From Candidatus Methylomirabilota bacterium (lineage in GTDB: Bacteria; Methylomirabilota; Methylomirabilia; Rokubacteriales; CSP1-6), in the NCBI GenBank assembly GCA_036002485.1, contig DASYTI010000107.1, positions 1 through 37,782 on the forward strand: a DNA stretch of 37,782 nucleotides, read 5' to 3'. Both the position numbers and the translations under genes were made by a program. Shown piece by piece: positions 16,638 to 25,233 of this stretch (position 1 is the stretch's first letter; every line of letters starts with the position of its first letter). Under the pieces are notes generated by a model. That model saw only the letters and a list, made by a program, of their open reading frames with translations. It did no database searches and was not told the origin of the DNA.

Positions 16638-17885
16638 TCAGAGGAGCGCGGGCACGGCGCGCAAGTGGCGCACCGGGGAGACGACGAGCCAGACCACGGC
16701 GAGCAGACACCCGAGCTCGGCGACCACGAGGGTGAGGGGCAGGCCGATCAGCGCGCCGACGGCGCCGCCGATCAGGGCGCCGATCGGCTGCGCCCCGCCC
16801 GCCATGAAGCGGATGGTGGCGTTGACGCGTCCCTGGAGCCGGTCGGGCATGATGGCCTGACGCACGCTCACCGCGTGTACCCAGTAGACGATGACCGCCA
16901 TCCACTGGCCGAATTCCGACGCGACCAGCATCGGGATGGCGATACGCGGCACGAGCACCGCGAGGGGCACGAGCAGGCCGGTCAGGCCGAAGCAGAGCTG
17001 CGCGGCGATCATCGCGGGACCAGGACCCCAGCGACGCCCCAGCGGGCCCGCGACGATGGCGCCGGCCAGCGAGCCGATGCCGCCGGTGGCCAGGACCAGG
17101 CCGATGCCGACGGGGCCGAGCCCCAGGTCCCGCGCCATGTAGAGGACGTAGACGGCCAGGAACATGCGGCCGAAGAGCGTCATGGTGGCCGAGCACGCCA
17201 CCAGCGCGCGCAGCAGCGGATGGGCAAGGACCACGCGCAGCCCCTCGAGGATCTCGGCCCACACGCCGGCACGGTCGACCGCGCGCGTCGGTGCCGGCTC
17301 GCTGGCGCGCGTCCACGTGATCAGCCATGCCGACGCGAGCAGGGACAGCGCGTCGAGCACGACGGCGAAGGCGGCGCCGAGGAGCCCTACCAGGGCGCCG
17401 CCGAGGCTCGGGCCGACCACCTGCGCGCCCGCCGCCGTGACCTCGAGCTTGCTGTTGCCGTCGACGAGCTGGTCGCGGCCAATCAGCGAGGGCAGGAAGG
17501 CAAGATGCGCGACGTCGAAGAGCAGGCCGAGGGCGCCGACGAGAAAGGCAACGGCGCAGAGCAGCTCGATGCCCAGCACGCCCAGCACGCTGGCGAGCGG
17601 AATCAGGAGCAGGAGGGCGGCCCGACTCACGTCAGTCGCGATCAACACGGGCCGCCGCCGCAGCCGGTCGACCCACACGCCCGCGAAGAGCCCGACGAGC
17701 AGGGCGGGCGCGCTGCCCGCCGCGGTGAGCACGCCCATCTCCCACGGCGAGGCAGCGAGCGTGAGGGCCCCGATCAGCGGGAGCACCAGGGCGGTAATCT
17801 GCGAGCCGACGTCGGAGATGGCGGAGGCGGTCCAGTACTTCAGGAACTCGCGATCGCGCCACAGGCCCGTGAAGCGCTCACGCAT
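16638..17885 (-). CDS. MFS transporter (EntS-like permease)
   Basis: Major facilitator protein of 415 aa with twelve predicted helices. Motif A appears as FAGVWVDRLRRRP at about residues 67-79 between TM2 and TM3. The N-terminus (FTGLWRDREFLKYWTASAIS) and the GGALVGLLGAAFAVVLDALS helix are typical of the MFS_3 / EntS-like group, which exports siderophores, macrolides and other lipophilic molecules. No biosynthetic cluster is adjacent, so the substrate is open. The start at 17885 has no strong ribosome site. The divergent gap to the cyclase gene (17886-18051) probably holds promoters for both. Confidence 0.85.
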   Translation of the reverse strand: MRERFTGLWRDREFLKYWTASAISDVGSQITALVLPLIGALTLAASPWEMGVLTAAGSAPALLVGLFAGVWVDRLRRRPVLIATDVSRAALLLLIPLASVLGVLGIELLCAVAFLVGALGLLFDVAHLAFLPSLIGRDQLVDGNSKLEVTAAGAQVVGPSLGGALVGLLGAAFAVVLDALSLLASAWLITWTRASEPAPTRAVDRAGVWAEILEGLRVVLAHPLLRALVACSATMTLFGRMFLAVYVLYMARDLGLGPVGIGLVLATGGIGSLAGAIVAGPLGRRWGPGPAMIAAQLCFGLTGLLVPLAVLVPRIAIPMLVASEFGQWMAVIVYWVHAVSVRQAIMPDRLQGRVNATIRFMAGGAQPIGALIGGAVGALIGLPLTLVVAELGCLLAVVWLVVSPVRHLRAVPALL

Positions 17886-17968
17886 GCGCGGGCTCGTGGC
17901 GTTGCCTAGGGGGACGATACTCCGCGGCGGTGGGTTGCCGTACGACGGAGCCGCCGTGACTGAGTGAC

Positions 17969-17998
17969 TTGATCGTTGCCTCCAGAACTGGCTAAATC
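17969..17998 (+). promoter_or_regulatory. Possible sigma-70 promoter of the cyclase gene
   Basis: TTGATC at 17969-17974 and TAAATC at 17993-17998 are separated by 18 bases and lie 54 bases before the ATG. Each hexamer matches consensus at four of six positions. Confidence 0.35.
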
Positions 17999-18051
17999 TT
18001 GGCAGCAGTGGGGGACATCATACCCGGAGGGTCGGCTTTCATGATGCACGC

Positions 18052-21000
18052 ATGAAGTGCGCCGGGTGCGGGCAGCAGAGTCCTGCGGGATCGCGGTTCT
18101 GCGCGGGCTGTGGCGCGCGCCTCGTTCCCGCGTGCCCGGCGTGCGGCGCGGAGCTTCCCCTCGACGCCCGCTTCTGTCCTCAGTGTGGGCAGGCCTCGCT
18201 CACGGGCGCGGCGGTCACCGCGGAATTCGCGAGCCCGGCGACGTACACCCCCAAGCATCTCGCCGAGCGCATCCTCACCTCGAAGGCCGCCCTCGAGGGC
18301 GAGCGCAAGCAGGTCACCGTCCTCTTCGTGGACGTCTCCGACTTCACCGCGCTCTCGGCGCGGCTCGACCCCGAGGACGTGCACGCGCTGATGACGCGCG
18401 CCTTCGAGCTCATGCTGGCCGAGGTCCATCGGTACGAAGGCACCGTGAACCAGTTCCTCGGTGACGGCATCATGGCGCTCTTCGGCGCGCCCATCGCTCA
18501 CGAGGACCATGCGCAACGGGCCGTGCGGGCCGCCCTCGGCATCGCGCGCGCCCTCGAGGATTATCGACGCGACCTGGAGCGCGAGCGCGCCCTGAGCTTC
18601 AAGGTGCGCCAGGGCCTCAACAGCGGGCTGGTCGTCGTCGGGAGCATCGGCAACGACCTCCGGATGGACTATACGGCGGTCGGGGACACGACCAACGTCG
18701 CCGCGCGCTTGCAGCAGGGTGCCGAGCCCGGACACATCGTGATCGGCGAAACCACGTACCGTCTCGTCGCCGACTACTTCGACACCCGGTCGCTCGGTGA
18801 GCTGTCCGTGCGCGGCAAGGCGGAGCCCATCCGCGCGTGGATCGTCGAGGCCGCGCGCGAAGGCCGGACGAGGCTCGATGCCGGTGCCCAGCGCGGGCTC
18901 ACGCCGCTCGTCGGACGCGGGCGAGAGCTCGAGGCGCTCGAGGCCGCCCTCGCCCGGACCCGCGCCGGGCACGGGCAGGTCGTGTTCGTCGTCGGGGAGC
19001 CGGGGATCGGCAAGTCGCGCCTGCTCTACGAGTTCCGCGGGCGCGCGAGCGAGGCCGACTGGCGCGAAGGGCATTGCCTCTCCTTCGGCCGCGCCACGGC
19101 CTTTCATCCGCTCGTCGACCTTCTCAAGCGATGGGTGGGCATCGACGAGCGTGATGCCGAGGATGTCGCGGTGACGAAGGTCGAGGGCGCCGTGGCGGCC
19201 ATCGGCGACGACGTGCGCGCGGCGGCGCCCTACCTGCTCTATCTTCTCTCGCCCGGGGCGGCCGACGCCGCCATCACCGCGCTCGATCCGCGCGAGCGCC
19301 GCGGCGGCATCTTCGAGGCGCTCCGCAGAATGATCCTGCGCGCGGCCGAAGGGCGGCCGCAGATCGTGGTGATCGAGGACCTCCACTGGATCGATCGGGC
19401 GACCGAGGAGTTCCTGGCCGTGCTCGGCGACAGCGTGCCCGCGAGCCCGGTGCTCCTGATCTTCACCTACCGCCCCGGCTACGCGCAACCCTTCGGGGAG
19501 CGCACGTATCACACGCGGATCGTGCCGGCGCCGCTGTCGGAGCCCGAGAGCGCCCGCATGGCCGCGGCCATCCTCGCGAGCGACGCGTTACCCGACACGC
19601 TCCGGAGCGCCATCGCCGCCAAGGCCGAAGGCAATCCGTTCTATGTCGAGGAGGTCGTGCGCTCGCTGCGCGAGGCGGGGGCGATCCGCGTCGAGAACGG
19701 CCGCTTCGTGCTCACCGCGCGGCTCGACGACGTCGTCATCCCCGACACGATCCACGACGTGATCATGGCGCGCATCGACCGGCTGGAGGAGGCCCCGAAG
19801 CGGACGTTGCAGACCGCCTCCGTCATCGGGCGCGATTTCACGCAGCGCCTCGTCGAGCGCCTGAGCGAGGTCCGCGGCCGGAGCGACACGCTCCTGCGCG
19901 AGCTGCGGGCCGTGGAGCTGATCTACGAGACGGGCGTGTTCCCCGAGGTCGCCTACCGCTTCAAGCACGCCCTCACCCAGGACGTCGCCTATCGCTCGTT
20001 GCTCGTCCAGCGCCGTCGCGAGCTGCATGGTCTGATCGGCGCCGCCATCGAAGCGCTCTACGCCGACCGTCTCACCGAGCACTACGAGGTCCTCGCCCAT
20101 CATTTCTCCCTCGCGGAAGACTGGCGGCGCGCCTTCGACTACCTGCTGAAGGCCGGAGAGAAGGCGGCGGCGGCCTTCGCGCTGCGTGACGCGCTGGCCT
20201 TGTACGACCAGGCGCTGGGCGTCGCCGATCGCCTCGGGGGCGCCCTGCCCGCCGCCGCCCGCATGGCCATCCACCAGGCGAAATCGTCCCACGCGTTTTT
20301 CCTCGGCGACTTCAACCAGGGCCGGGCCGAGGGGGAGCGATGGCTCGCCCTCGCCGAGGGCGCGGGCGATCGGGCGGCCGCGGCGTCGGCGCTGGCGTGG
20401 ACGAGCTTCGCCACCATGTGGGCGCAGGACTTCGACGCGGCCAGCGACTATGCGCGCCGCGCCATCGAAGTCGGCGGCGCCGCCGACGTCCCCGCCGCGG
20501 TGGGTGGCGGCTACCTCACCATGGCCTACGTGAATGCCCTGAGCGGCCGGCACGACAAGGCGGGCTCGGAGTTCGACGAGGCGCTTCGCGTCAGCCGCAT
20601 CGCGCGCGATCCGGCGCGCGAGATCCTCACCCTGCAGATGCATGGCGTCTTCCACGGCTGGCGCGGCGACTACGGGCGCGCGCACGCCGGCGCCGACGAG
20701 GCGGTCCGCCTCGCGCGCGACCATGGCTTGCTCGTCCTCTATCTGCGCAGCCTGTGGACGCGCGGACTGACGTCGACGTCGATCGGCGACTGGGACGGCG
20801 CCCTGGGTGACCTCGAGGAAGGCATCGCGGTGGCCGAACGGATCGGCGACCGCGGCTTCATGCCTCGGATGATGAACACCCTCGGCTGGCTGCACATCGA
20901 GTGCGACGACATCGAGCGCGGGATCGATGTGACAGGTCGGGCGGCCGCGTTCGCCCGCGACATCCGCCACGCCTTCGGCGTCGAGATGTACACCTTCTGC

Positions 21001-21558
21001 ACCGTCAACCTCGGTGACGCCTTCCTGGCCAAGGGTGACCTCACGCTGGCCGGCGAGAAGTTCGACGAGGCGCGACGCATCGCCGAAGACCCCAAGACCC
21101 ACGAGTGGATGAAGTGGCGCTATACGCTGCACCTCCACGCGAGCCTCGGCGAGTACTGGCTGGCCCGCGGCGACCATCGGCGGGCCGTCGAGTTCGCCGA
21201 GCGTTCGCTGGCGGGGTCGCGGCCGACCCGGTCGCTCAAGTACGTCGCGCGGGCCCTGCGGCTCCTCGGCGACGTCGCGCGCCGGGACCGGCGGTGGGAC
21301 GACGCCGAGCGCGCGTTGCGGGAGTCGGTCGAAATCGCCCGCGCCATCGCGCATCCCAACCAGATCTGGAAGACGGAGCTGGCCCTGGCGCGACTCCATG
21401 CCGCCACGGGCCGGCGTGATGCGGCGGCCGAATCTCTCGCGGCGGCTCGCCGGACCATCGAGGGGCTCCGGGGCGGGGTGCGGGACGCGCGTCTGCTCTC
21501 TGGGCTCACCGACGGCCCGCTGATCCGCGGCGTCTTCGACGCCTCCCCCTTCGACTGA
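18052..21558 (+). CDS. Zinc-ribbon adenylate/guanylate cyclase with AAA ATPase and TPR domains
   Basis: Multidomain regulator of 1168 aa. Residues 3-46 form a double zinc ribbon (CxxC pairs at 3/6, 17/20, 28/31 and 42/45). A class III nucleotide cyclase domain follows (about 80-270), with the metal-binding FVDVSDFT, the GDGIMALFG loop, and a DYTAVGDTTNVAARL segment. The AAA/NACHT-like ATPase comes next: Walker A GEPGIGKS near residue 315-322, Walker B IVVIEDLHWID near 438-448, and a KAEGNPFYVEEVV helix region near 525. From about 700 to 1130 the chain is TPR-like helical repeats. This layout is common in GC-rich environmental bacteria; the ATPase-TPR part is STAND-like and probably gates cyclase activity after ligand binding. 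It is cytoplasmic with no TM segment. It stands alone between divergent MFS and codirectional dapL genes. Confidence 0.9.
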   Translation: MKCAGCGQQSPAGSRFCAGCGARLVPACPACGAELPLDARFCPQCGQASLTGAAVTAEFASPATYTPKHLAERILTSKAALEGERKQVTVLFVDVSDFTALSARLDPEDVHALMTRAFELMLAEVHRYEGTVNQFLGDGIMALFGAPIAHEDHAQRAVRAALGIARALEDYRRDLERERALSFKVRQGLNSGLVVVGSIGNDLRMDYTAVGDTTNVAARLQQGAEPGHIVIGETTYRLVADYFDTRSLGELSVRGKAEPIRAWIVEAAREGRTRLDAGAQRGLTPLVGRGRELEALEAALARTRAGHGQVVFVVGEPGIGKSRLLYEFRGRASEADWREGHCLSFGRATAFHPLVDLLKRWVGIDERDAEDVAVTKVEGAVAAIGDDVRAAAPYLLYLLSPGAADAAITALDPRERRGGIFEALRRMILRAAEGRPQIVVIEDLHWIDRATEEFLAVLGDSVPASPVLLIFTYRPGYAQPFGERTYHTRIVPAPLSEPESARMAAAILASDALPDTLRSAIAAKAEGNPFYVEEVVRSLREAGAIRVENGRFVLTARLDDVVIPDTIHDVIMARIDRLEEAPKRTLQTASVIGRDFTQRLVERLSEVRGRSDTLLRELRAVELIYETGVFPEVAYRFKHALTQDVAYRSLLVQRRRELHGLIGAAIEALYADRLTEHYEVLAHHFSLAEDWRRAFDYLLKAGEKAAAAFALRDALALYDQALGVADRLGGALPAAARMAIHQAKSSHAFFLGDFNQGRAEGERWLALAEGAGDRAAAASALAWTSFATMWAQDFDAASDYARRAIEVGGAADVPAAVGGGYLTMAYVNALSGRHDKAGSEFDEALRVSRIARDPAREILTLQMHGVFHGWRGDYGRAHAGADEAVRLARDHGLLVLYLRSLWTRGLTSTSIGDWDGALGDLEEGIAVAERIGDRGFMPRMMNTLGWLHIECDDIERGIDVTGRAAAFARDIRHAFGVEMYTFCTVNLGDAFLAKGDLTLAGEKFDEARRIAEDPKTHEWMKWRYTLHLHASLGEYWLARGDHRRAVEFAERSLAGSRPTRSLKYVARALRLLGDVARRDRRWDDAERALRESVEIARAIAHPNQIWKTELALARLHAATGRRDAAAESLAAARRTIEGLRGGVRDARLLSGLTDGPLIRGVFDASPFD

Positions 21559-21634
21559 GGAGCGGCCTGCGAGACCTCACCGTCGGCGCCATCGCGTATA
21601 CTCCGGACGCACTCCCGACGAAAGGAGCCCGTGC

Positions 21635-22870
21635 GTGGCCAGGATCAACGAGGCCTTCCTGAACCTCCAGGCGAGCTATCTCTTCGCTGAGGTCAAGCGG
21701 CGGAGCCAGGCCTATCGCGAGGCGCACCCCGATGCGCGGCTGATCGACCTGGGGATCGGCGACGTCACCCTGCCCCTTCCCCCGGCGGTGGTCCAGGCCC
21801 TGGAGGTGGCCGTCCACGAGCAGGCGAGCGCCAAGACGCTCAAGGGCTATGGCCCCTACGTGGGCTACGAGTTCCTCCGCGCCGCGATCGCCGCGCACGA
21901 CTTCGGCGCACGTGACGTCAAGCTCGGGGCCGACGAGATCTTCGTGAGTGACGGCGGCAAGAGCGACGCCGCGAACATCCAGGAGCTGTTCGCGCAGGAC
22001 TCCGTGGTGGCCCTGATGGACCCCGCCTACCCGGTGTACGCGGACGCCAACGTGATGGCCGGCCGATCGCGTCCGGCCGACAGCACGGGGCGCTATGCCG
22101 ACTTCGTGTATCTGCCGTGCACCGCGGAGAACGACTTCCAGCCGGCGTTGCCCGATCGGCACGTCGACCTGATCTACCTCTGCTACCCGAACAATCCGAC
22201 GGGCGCGGTGATGACGCGCGCGGCCCTCGGGCGCTGGGTCGACTATGCCCGCGCGCACGAGGCGGTGATCGTCTACGACGCCGCCTACGAGGCGTACATC
22301 CGGGACTCCGAGATCCCGCGCTCGATCTACGAGATCGAGGGGGCGCGCGAGGTGGCCATCGAATCCCGCAGCTTCTCGAAGAGCGCCGGATTCACCGGCT
22401 TGCGGATGGCCTACACGGTCGTGCCGCGCGAGGCGCAGGGGCGGACGGCCGAGGGCCGTGGCGTGAGCCTGAACCAGCTCTGGCTCCGCAGACAGTCGAC
22501 GAAGTCGAACGGTCCGCCGTATGTCATTCAGCGCGCCGCCGCGGCCGTCTACACGCCGGAGGGCCAGGAACAGGTCCGAGCCCTGATCGACCACTACATG
22601 GAGAACGCCCGCATCATCCGCGCGGGCCTGGAAGCGGCTGGTCTCACCGTGTACGGCGGGCGCAATGCGCCGTACATCTGGATCCGCACGCCGGCCGGCG
22701 TGTCGTCGTGGGATTTTTTCGATCGCCTCCTCGCCGAAGCCCAGGTGATCGGCGTGCCCGGATCCGGCTTCGGCCCGAGCGGCGAGGGCTACTTCCGCGT
22801 CACGGCCTTCGGCTCCCGCGCGCAGAGTGCCGAGGCGGTCGAGCGCATCGCGGCCCGCCTGCGCGGATAG
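21635..22870 (+). CDS. dapL: LL-diaminopimelate aminotransferase
   Basis: Fold type I PLP aminotransferase of 411 aa, GTG start with AAAGGAG 7 bases upstream. It converts tetrahydrodipicolinate and glutamate directly to LL-diaminopimelate for lysine and peptidoglycan synthesis, bypassing the succinylase and acetylase routes. Diagnostic DapL features: LQASYLFAEVKRR at the N-terminus, DLGIGDVTLPLP, KGYGPYVGYEFLR, the DPAYPVY and YPNNPTG loops, and the PLP lysine in SFSK249-SAGFTG followed by LRMAYTVVP. The C-terminal substrate arginine lies in GEGYFRVTAFG. DapL occurs in a limited set of phyla, including several deep-branching uncultured ones, which fits the lineage guess. No other dap gene is adjacent. 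Confidence 0.92.
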   Translation: MARINEAFLNLQASYLFAEVKRRSQAYREAHPDARLIDLGIGDVTLPLPPAVVQALEVAVHEQASAKTLKGYGPYVGYEFLRAAIAAHDFGARDVKLGADEIFVSDGGKSDAANIQELFAQDSVVALMDPAYPVYADANVMAGRSRPADSTGRYADFVYLPCTAENDFQPALPDRHVDLIYLCYPNNPTGAVMTRAALGRWVDYARAHEAVIVYDAAYEAYIRDSEIPRSIYEIEGAREVAIESRSFSKSAGFTGLRMAYTVVPREAQGRTAEGRGVSLNQLWLRRQSTKSNGPPYVIQRAAAAVYTPEGQEQVRALIDHYMENARIIRAGLEAAGLTVYGGRNAPYIWIRTPAGVSSWDFFDRLLAEAQVIGVPGSGFGPSGEGYFRVTAFGSRAQSAEAVERIAARLRG

Positions 22871-22880
22871 CTCCGGCGAC

Positions 22881-22934
22881 ATGCCCGATCCCGCCCTCGG
22901 CGCCTACCTCCGCGCCCGAAGGACTTCGAGATGA
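22881..22934 (+). pseudogene. N-terminal stub of an XRE/MmyB-like regulator
   Basis: Eleven bases after the dapL stop, an ATG opens a 17-codon frame, MPDPALGAYLRARRTSR, closed by TGA at 22932-22934. The pattern LGxxLRARR directly after the start is the usual opening of XRE-family regulators with a MmyB-like ligand domain. Nothing of the remainder follows, as the methyltransferase begins 13 bases later, so this is probably what is left of a deleted regulator gene. A 17-residue match is weak evidence. Confidence 0.35.
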
Positions 22935-22947
22935 GAGCGAAACCAAG

Positions 22948-23700
22948 GTGACCGCCGACCCGCCGCCTCAGAACACCTACGACGATCCCGACTTCTTCGC
23001 GGGCTACTCGCGGCTGGAGCGGTTCGGCGCCGGCTGGACGAAGGCGTTCGAGCATCCGAGCTTCATGACCCTCCTCCCCGACGTCGCGGGACGCCACGTT
23101 CTCGACCTCGGGTGTGGGGCCGGCCAGCTCGCGCACCATCTCGCGGAGCGAGGCGCCTCGGAGGTGATCGGCGTCGACATCTCCGAGCGGATGCTCGGGT
23201 TGGCCAGGGCCGAGCGCAGCCATCCCCACCTGACTTACGTGCACGAGGCGATCGAGCAGGCCACCTTCGCGCCCGATCGCTTCGACCTCGTCGTGAGCTC
23301 CATGGCCATCCACTACGTCTCGGACTACCGTGGGCTCATCCAGCGCATCGCGCGCTGGCTCCGCCCCGGGGGCATCCTCGTCTACTCGACCGAGCACCCG
23401 GTCTATCTCACTCGTGCCTCCACCGAGGGCTGGGTGCGGGACGCGACGGGACAACCCTTGCACTGGGCGGTGGACGCCTACGCCGAGGAGGGTCTGCGCG
23501 AGGAGCACTGGTTCAAGGACGGCGTACAGAAGTACCACCGCACATTGGCCACCCTGCTCAACGTGCTGATCGACGCGGGGCTCTCGATCGAGCGGGTGGT
23601 GGAGCCCGTCCCCGATGAGGCGCAGCTGAACCGGCGGCCGGAGTGGGTCCATGAGCGGCGGCGGCCCTTCTGTCTGCTCGTTCGCGCCCGAAAGACGTGA
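22948..23700 (+). CDS. SAM-dependent class I methyltransferase
   Basis: Methyltransferase of 250 aa with a GTG start at 22948. Motif I is VLDLGCGAGQ at about residues 51-60, followed by EVIGVDISERML (acidic residue binding ribose), then DLVVSSMAIHYV (motif for the adenine pocket) and LRPGGILVYSTEHP. The later part (HWAVDAYAEEGLREEHWF, then KYHRTLATLLNVLIDAG) resembles small-molecule or UbiE/Tam-like methyltransferases. The acceptor cannot be deduced. It lies downstream of dapL and overlaps the SGNH lipoprotein by 4 bases (GTGA), so those two are translationally coupled. Confidence 0.85.
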   Translation: MTADPPPQNTYDDPDFFAGYSRLERFGAGWTKAFEHPSFMTLLPDVAGRHVLDLGCGAGQLAHHLAERGASEVIGVDISERMLGLARAERSHPHLTYVHEAIEQATFAPDRFDLVVSSMAIHYVSDYRGLIQRIARWLRPGGILVYSTEHPVYLTRASTEGWVRDATGQPLHWAVDAYAEEGLREEHWFKDGVQKYHRTLATLLNVLIDAGLSIERVVEPVPDEAQLNRRPEWVHERRRPFCLLVRARKT

Positions 23701-24449
23701 AGCGCTGCCGGTGCCGGCTGATCGCTCTCACCGCGGCGGCCGTCGTCGCAGGGTGCGTGGCGAGCGCGCCACCCCGCGAGTTCGCTCCGGGCACCCTGCG
23801 CCTGCTTCCCGCCGAGCCGGCGGCATCGATCCTCTACGTGGCGCTGGGCGACAGCACGGTGGAGGGTGTCGGGGCCAGCGCTCCCCCTCGCCACTACGTG
23901 GGCCGGCTCCACGAGCGGCTCCTCGCCGTCTATCCCCAGGCGCGGCTGATCAACCTCGGGGTCGGGGGCGCCACGGCCGCCGGGGTACTGCGTCGCCAGC
24001 TCCCGCGGGCCCTGGAGCTCCAGCCCGATCTCGTCACGCTCTCCGTCGGCCCCAACGACATCACCCAAGGACGAGATCTCGAGAGCTACGCCCGCGACGT
24101 CGAGGCGATCCTCCGGACGCTGACCCACCGGACGACCGCCGTCGTGGTGGTCAATCTCATCCCCGATCTCACCGTCACGCCTCGCTTCAGGGGCAAGGAG
24201 ATCGAGGCGCTGGTGCCCCAGCGCGTGGTCGCCTTCAACGAGATCCTGATTCGTCAGGCGCGCGCGAATGGAGCGGAAGTCGTGGACCTCTACGCCGCGA
24301 GCCAGCGGGAGGTGCCGGGCCGCCCCGAGCTCATCGGGGCCGACCGCTACCATCCCTCGGATGAGGGCTACGCGCGCTGGGCCGAACTGATGTGGGCCGG
24401 GATCGAGGCGCGGATCCTGCGCCCGCCGAGTGTCCCTACCCGCCCTTGA
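23697..24449 (+). CDS. SGNH/GDSL-hydrolase lipoprotein
   Basis: Hydrolase of 250 aa, GTG start overlapping the methyltransferase stop. The signal peptide ends in VVAGC with Cys20 as lipid anchor. Block I is ALGDSTVEG with nucleophile Ser53; block II shows INLGVGGATAAGV; block III is SVGPNDI; block V is ADRYHPSDEGY with the Asp-x-x-His pair. This is the TesA/GDSL esterase layout, and lipidation places it in the envelope, acting on acyl esters, lipids or acetylated glycans. Oddly, its last four codons and stop (24436-24449) lie inside a duplicated permease 3' end read on the other strand, so the original C-terminus may have been replaced when that fragment arrived. Confidence 0.85.
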   Translation: MKRCRCRLIALTAAAVVAGCVASAPPREFAPGTLRLLPAEPAASILYVALGDSTVEGVGASAPPRHYVGRLHERLLAVYPQARLINLGVGGATAAGVLRRQLPRALELQPDLVTLSVGPNDITQGRDLESYARDVEAILRTLTHRTTAVVVVNLIPDLTVTPRFRGKEIEALVPQRVVAFNEILIRQARANGAEVVDLYAASQREVPGRPELIGADRYHPSDEGYARWAELMWAGIEARILRPPSVPTRP

Positions 24450-24492
24450 GGCGCGGATCGAGCCAGTCTCGCAGCGCGTCGCCCAGCATGTT
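24436..24492 (-). pseudogene. Duplicated 3' end of an oligopeptide permease gene
   Basis: These 57 bases match the last 18 codons plus stop of the permease gene at 25231-25287 with only three mismatches. Similarity begins exactly at the stop codon. On the minus strand it reads NMLGDALRDWLDPRLKGG then TAG. Two of the three differences are synonymous and one changes Leu to Trp, which points to drift of a once-translated copy. Upstream of it (24493 onward) permease similarity is lost. It is best explained as the stump of a deleted paralogous permease gene. Confidence 0.7.
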
Positions 24493-24654
24493 CCAACTAC
24501 TGCCTCGCGCGCCCGCGCACCCGACAGTCGCGAGATACCAGTCCGACCCCTGCCGCCCGCCCCCGGTCAGCTTTACCGAGTCGGATCGCCCAACTTTGCT
24601 CCACGCTGCCGGCTCGCCGGCACAACTACCGATGCAACCTGGATTTCCCAGAGG

Positions 24655-24669
24655 TGGCACGGAAGATGC
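24655..24669 (+). promoter_or_regulatory. Sigma-54 (-24/-12) promoter
   Basis: TGGCACGGAAGATGC matches the sigma-54 consensus TGGCACG-N4-TTGC at all but one position, with the invariant GG and GC exactly 10 bases apart. The predicted transcript would begin near 24681, about 45 bases before the zinc-ribbon start codon and 30 before its GAGGAGAAAGGG ribosome site. No activator gene is visible beside it. Confidence 0.6.
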
Positions 24670-24725
24670 CTCCGACCAGATGCAGAAGATCTGGCTCGAT
24701 CCCGAGCCCATGAGGAGAAAGGGCC

Positions 24726-24881
24726 ATGGAACATGACTTCGTCTATTGTCCGCGATGCCTACGCTATTCGGTCGTCCGCTGGCTACGGGGGCTCGGCCAG
24801 TGGGAGTGCGAGGACTGCACGTACAGGCTGCCCAGGGAGGAGATGATGGCATGGACGACTACTGCGACACTGCCATCGTAG
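24726..24881 (+). CDS. Small zinc-ribbon protein (51 aa)
   Basis: A 51-codon gene starting at ATG 24726, preceded by GAGGAGAAAGGG. Two CxxC knuckles, C8-P-R-C11 and C28-E-D-C31, are 16 residues apart, the spacing of a single zinc ribbon. Between them are aromatic and basic residues (RYSVVRWLRGLGQWE). Such microproteins bind nucleic acid or act as adaptor knuckles in larger complexes; the function here is unknown. The C-terminal dozen codons overlap the next gene in another frame (31 bases). A good -24/-12 promoter lies upstream. The gene is short enough for standard gene callers to miss. Confidence 0.6.
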   Translation: MEHDFVYCPRCLRYSVVRWLRGLGQWECEDCTYRLPREEMMAWTTTATLPS

Positions 24882-24979
24882 CTCTCATGCTGGCCCTCGC
24901 GGTCTGCCTCACCGTGTTCTTTCTCAAGGTGGCGGAGCCGAGCGGGGGGCTCGTCGAACTGCTGTTTCCCCGGCTCTGA
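24851..24979 (+). CDS. Single-helix membrane microprotein (42 aa)
   Basis: A 42-codon gene starting at ATG 24851 with GGAGGA 9 bases upstream, inside the end of the zinc-ribbon gene but in another frame. After an acidic N-terminus (MDDYCD) it has one strongly hydrophobic helix, about residues 8-25 (ALMLALAVCLTVFFL), then KVAEPSGG and a second short hydrophobic stretch ending FPRL. This is the profile of a small inner-membrane protein. The overlap and shared promoter suggest it works with the zinc-ribbon protein. No family recognised. Confidence 0.5.
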   Translation: MDDYCDTAIVALMLALAVCLTVFFLKVAEPSGGLVELLFPRL

Positions 24980-25027
24980 GCGGGCCGCCTAGACCAGCGG
25001 CCGGACCTAGAGAAGAAGAAGTGAGCC

Positions 25028-25080
25028 CTCACTGAATGATCTGATCCGCTCTCCGCAGCAGCGGCGGGGGGATCAGTGAG
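25028..25080. repeat. Inverted repeat downstream of the microprotein genes
   Basis: CTCACT and GATCC on the left pair with GGATC and AGTGAG on the right, with a 9-base bulge on the left arm and a GC-rich loop. It lies 48 bases after the microprotein stop. Without a T tract it is not a standard terminator; it may stabilise the 3' end or be an operator. Confidence 0.35.
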
Positions 25081-25184
25081 CCGAGCGACTTGGGCGGTCT
25101 GCGCGTTCGTGTGACGGCCCGGGAAACGCAACGTGTGCGCGCGAAGAAACGCTCTGCCGCTACCCACCGTCGCATTGCAAGACC

Positions 25185-25233
25185 TGGCCCCGTAACTGGC
25201 CCGTAACTCGGTAACTACTGGCCCCGGTAACTA
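25185..25233. repeat. GTAACT repeat cluster at the permease 3' end
   Basis: GTAACT occurs four times in 41 bases (25192, 25203, 25211, 25227), twice within the longer unit CTGGCCCCGTAACT or CTGGCCCCGGTAACT. The last copy runs into the permease stop codon. This looks like slippage or tandem duplication next to the breakpoint-rich region. Confidence 0.5.
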
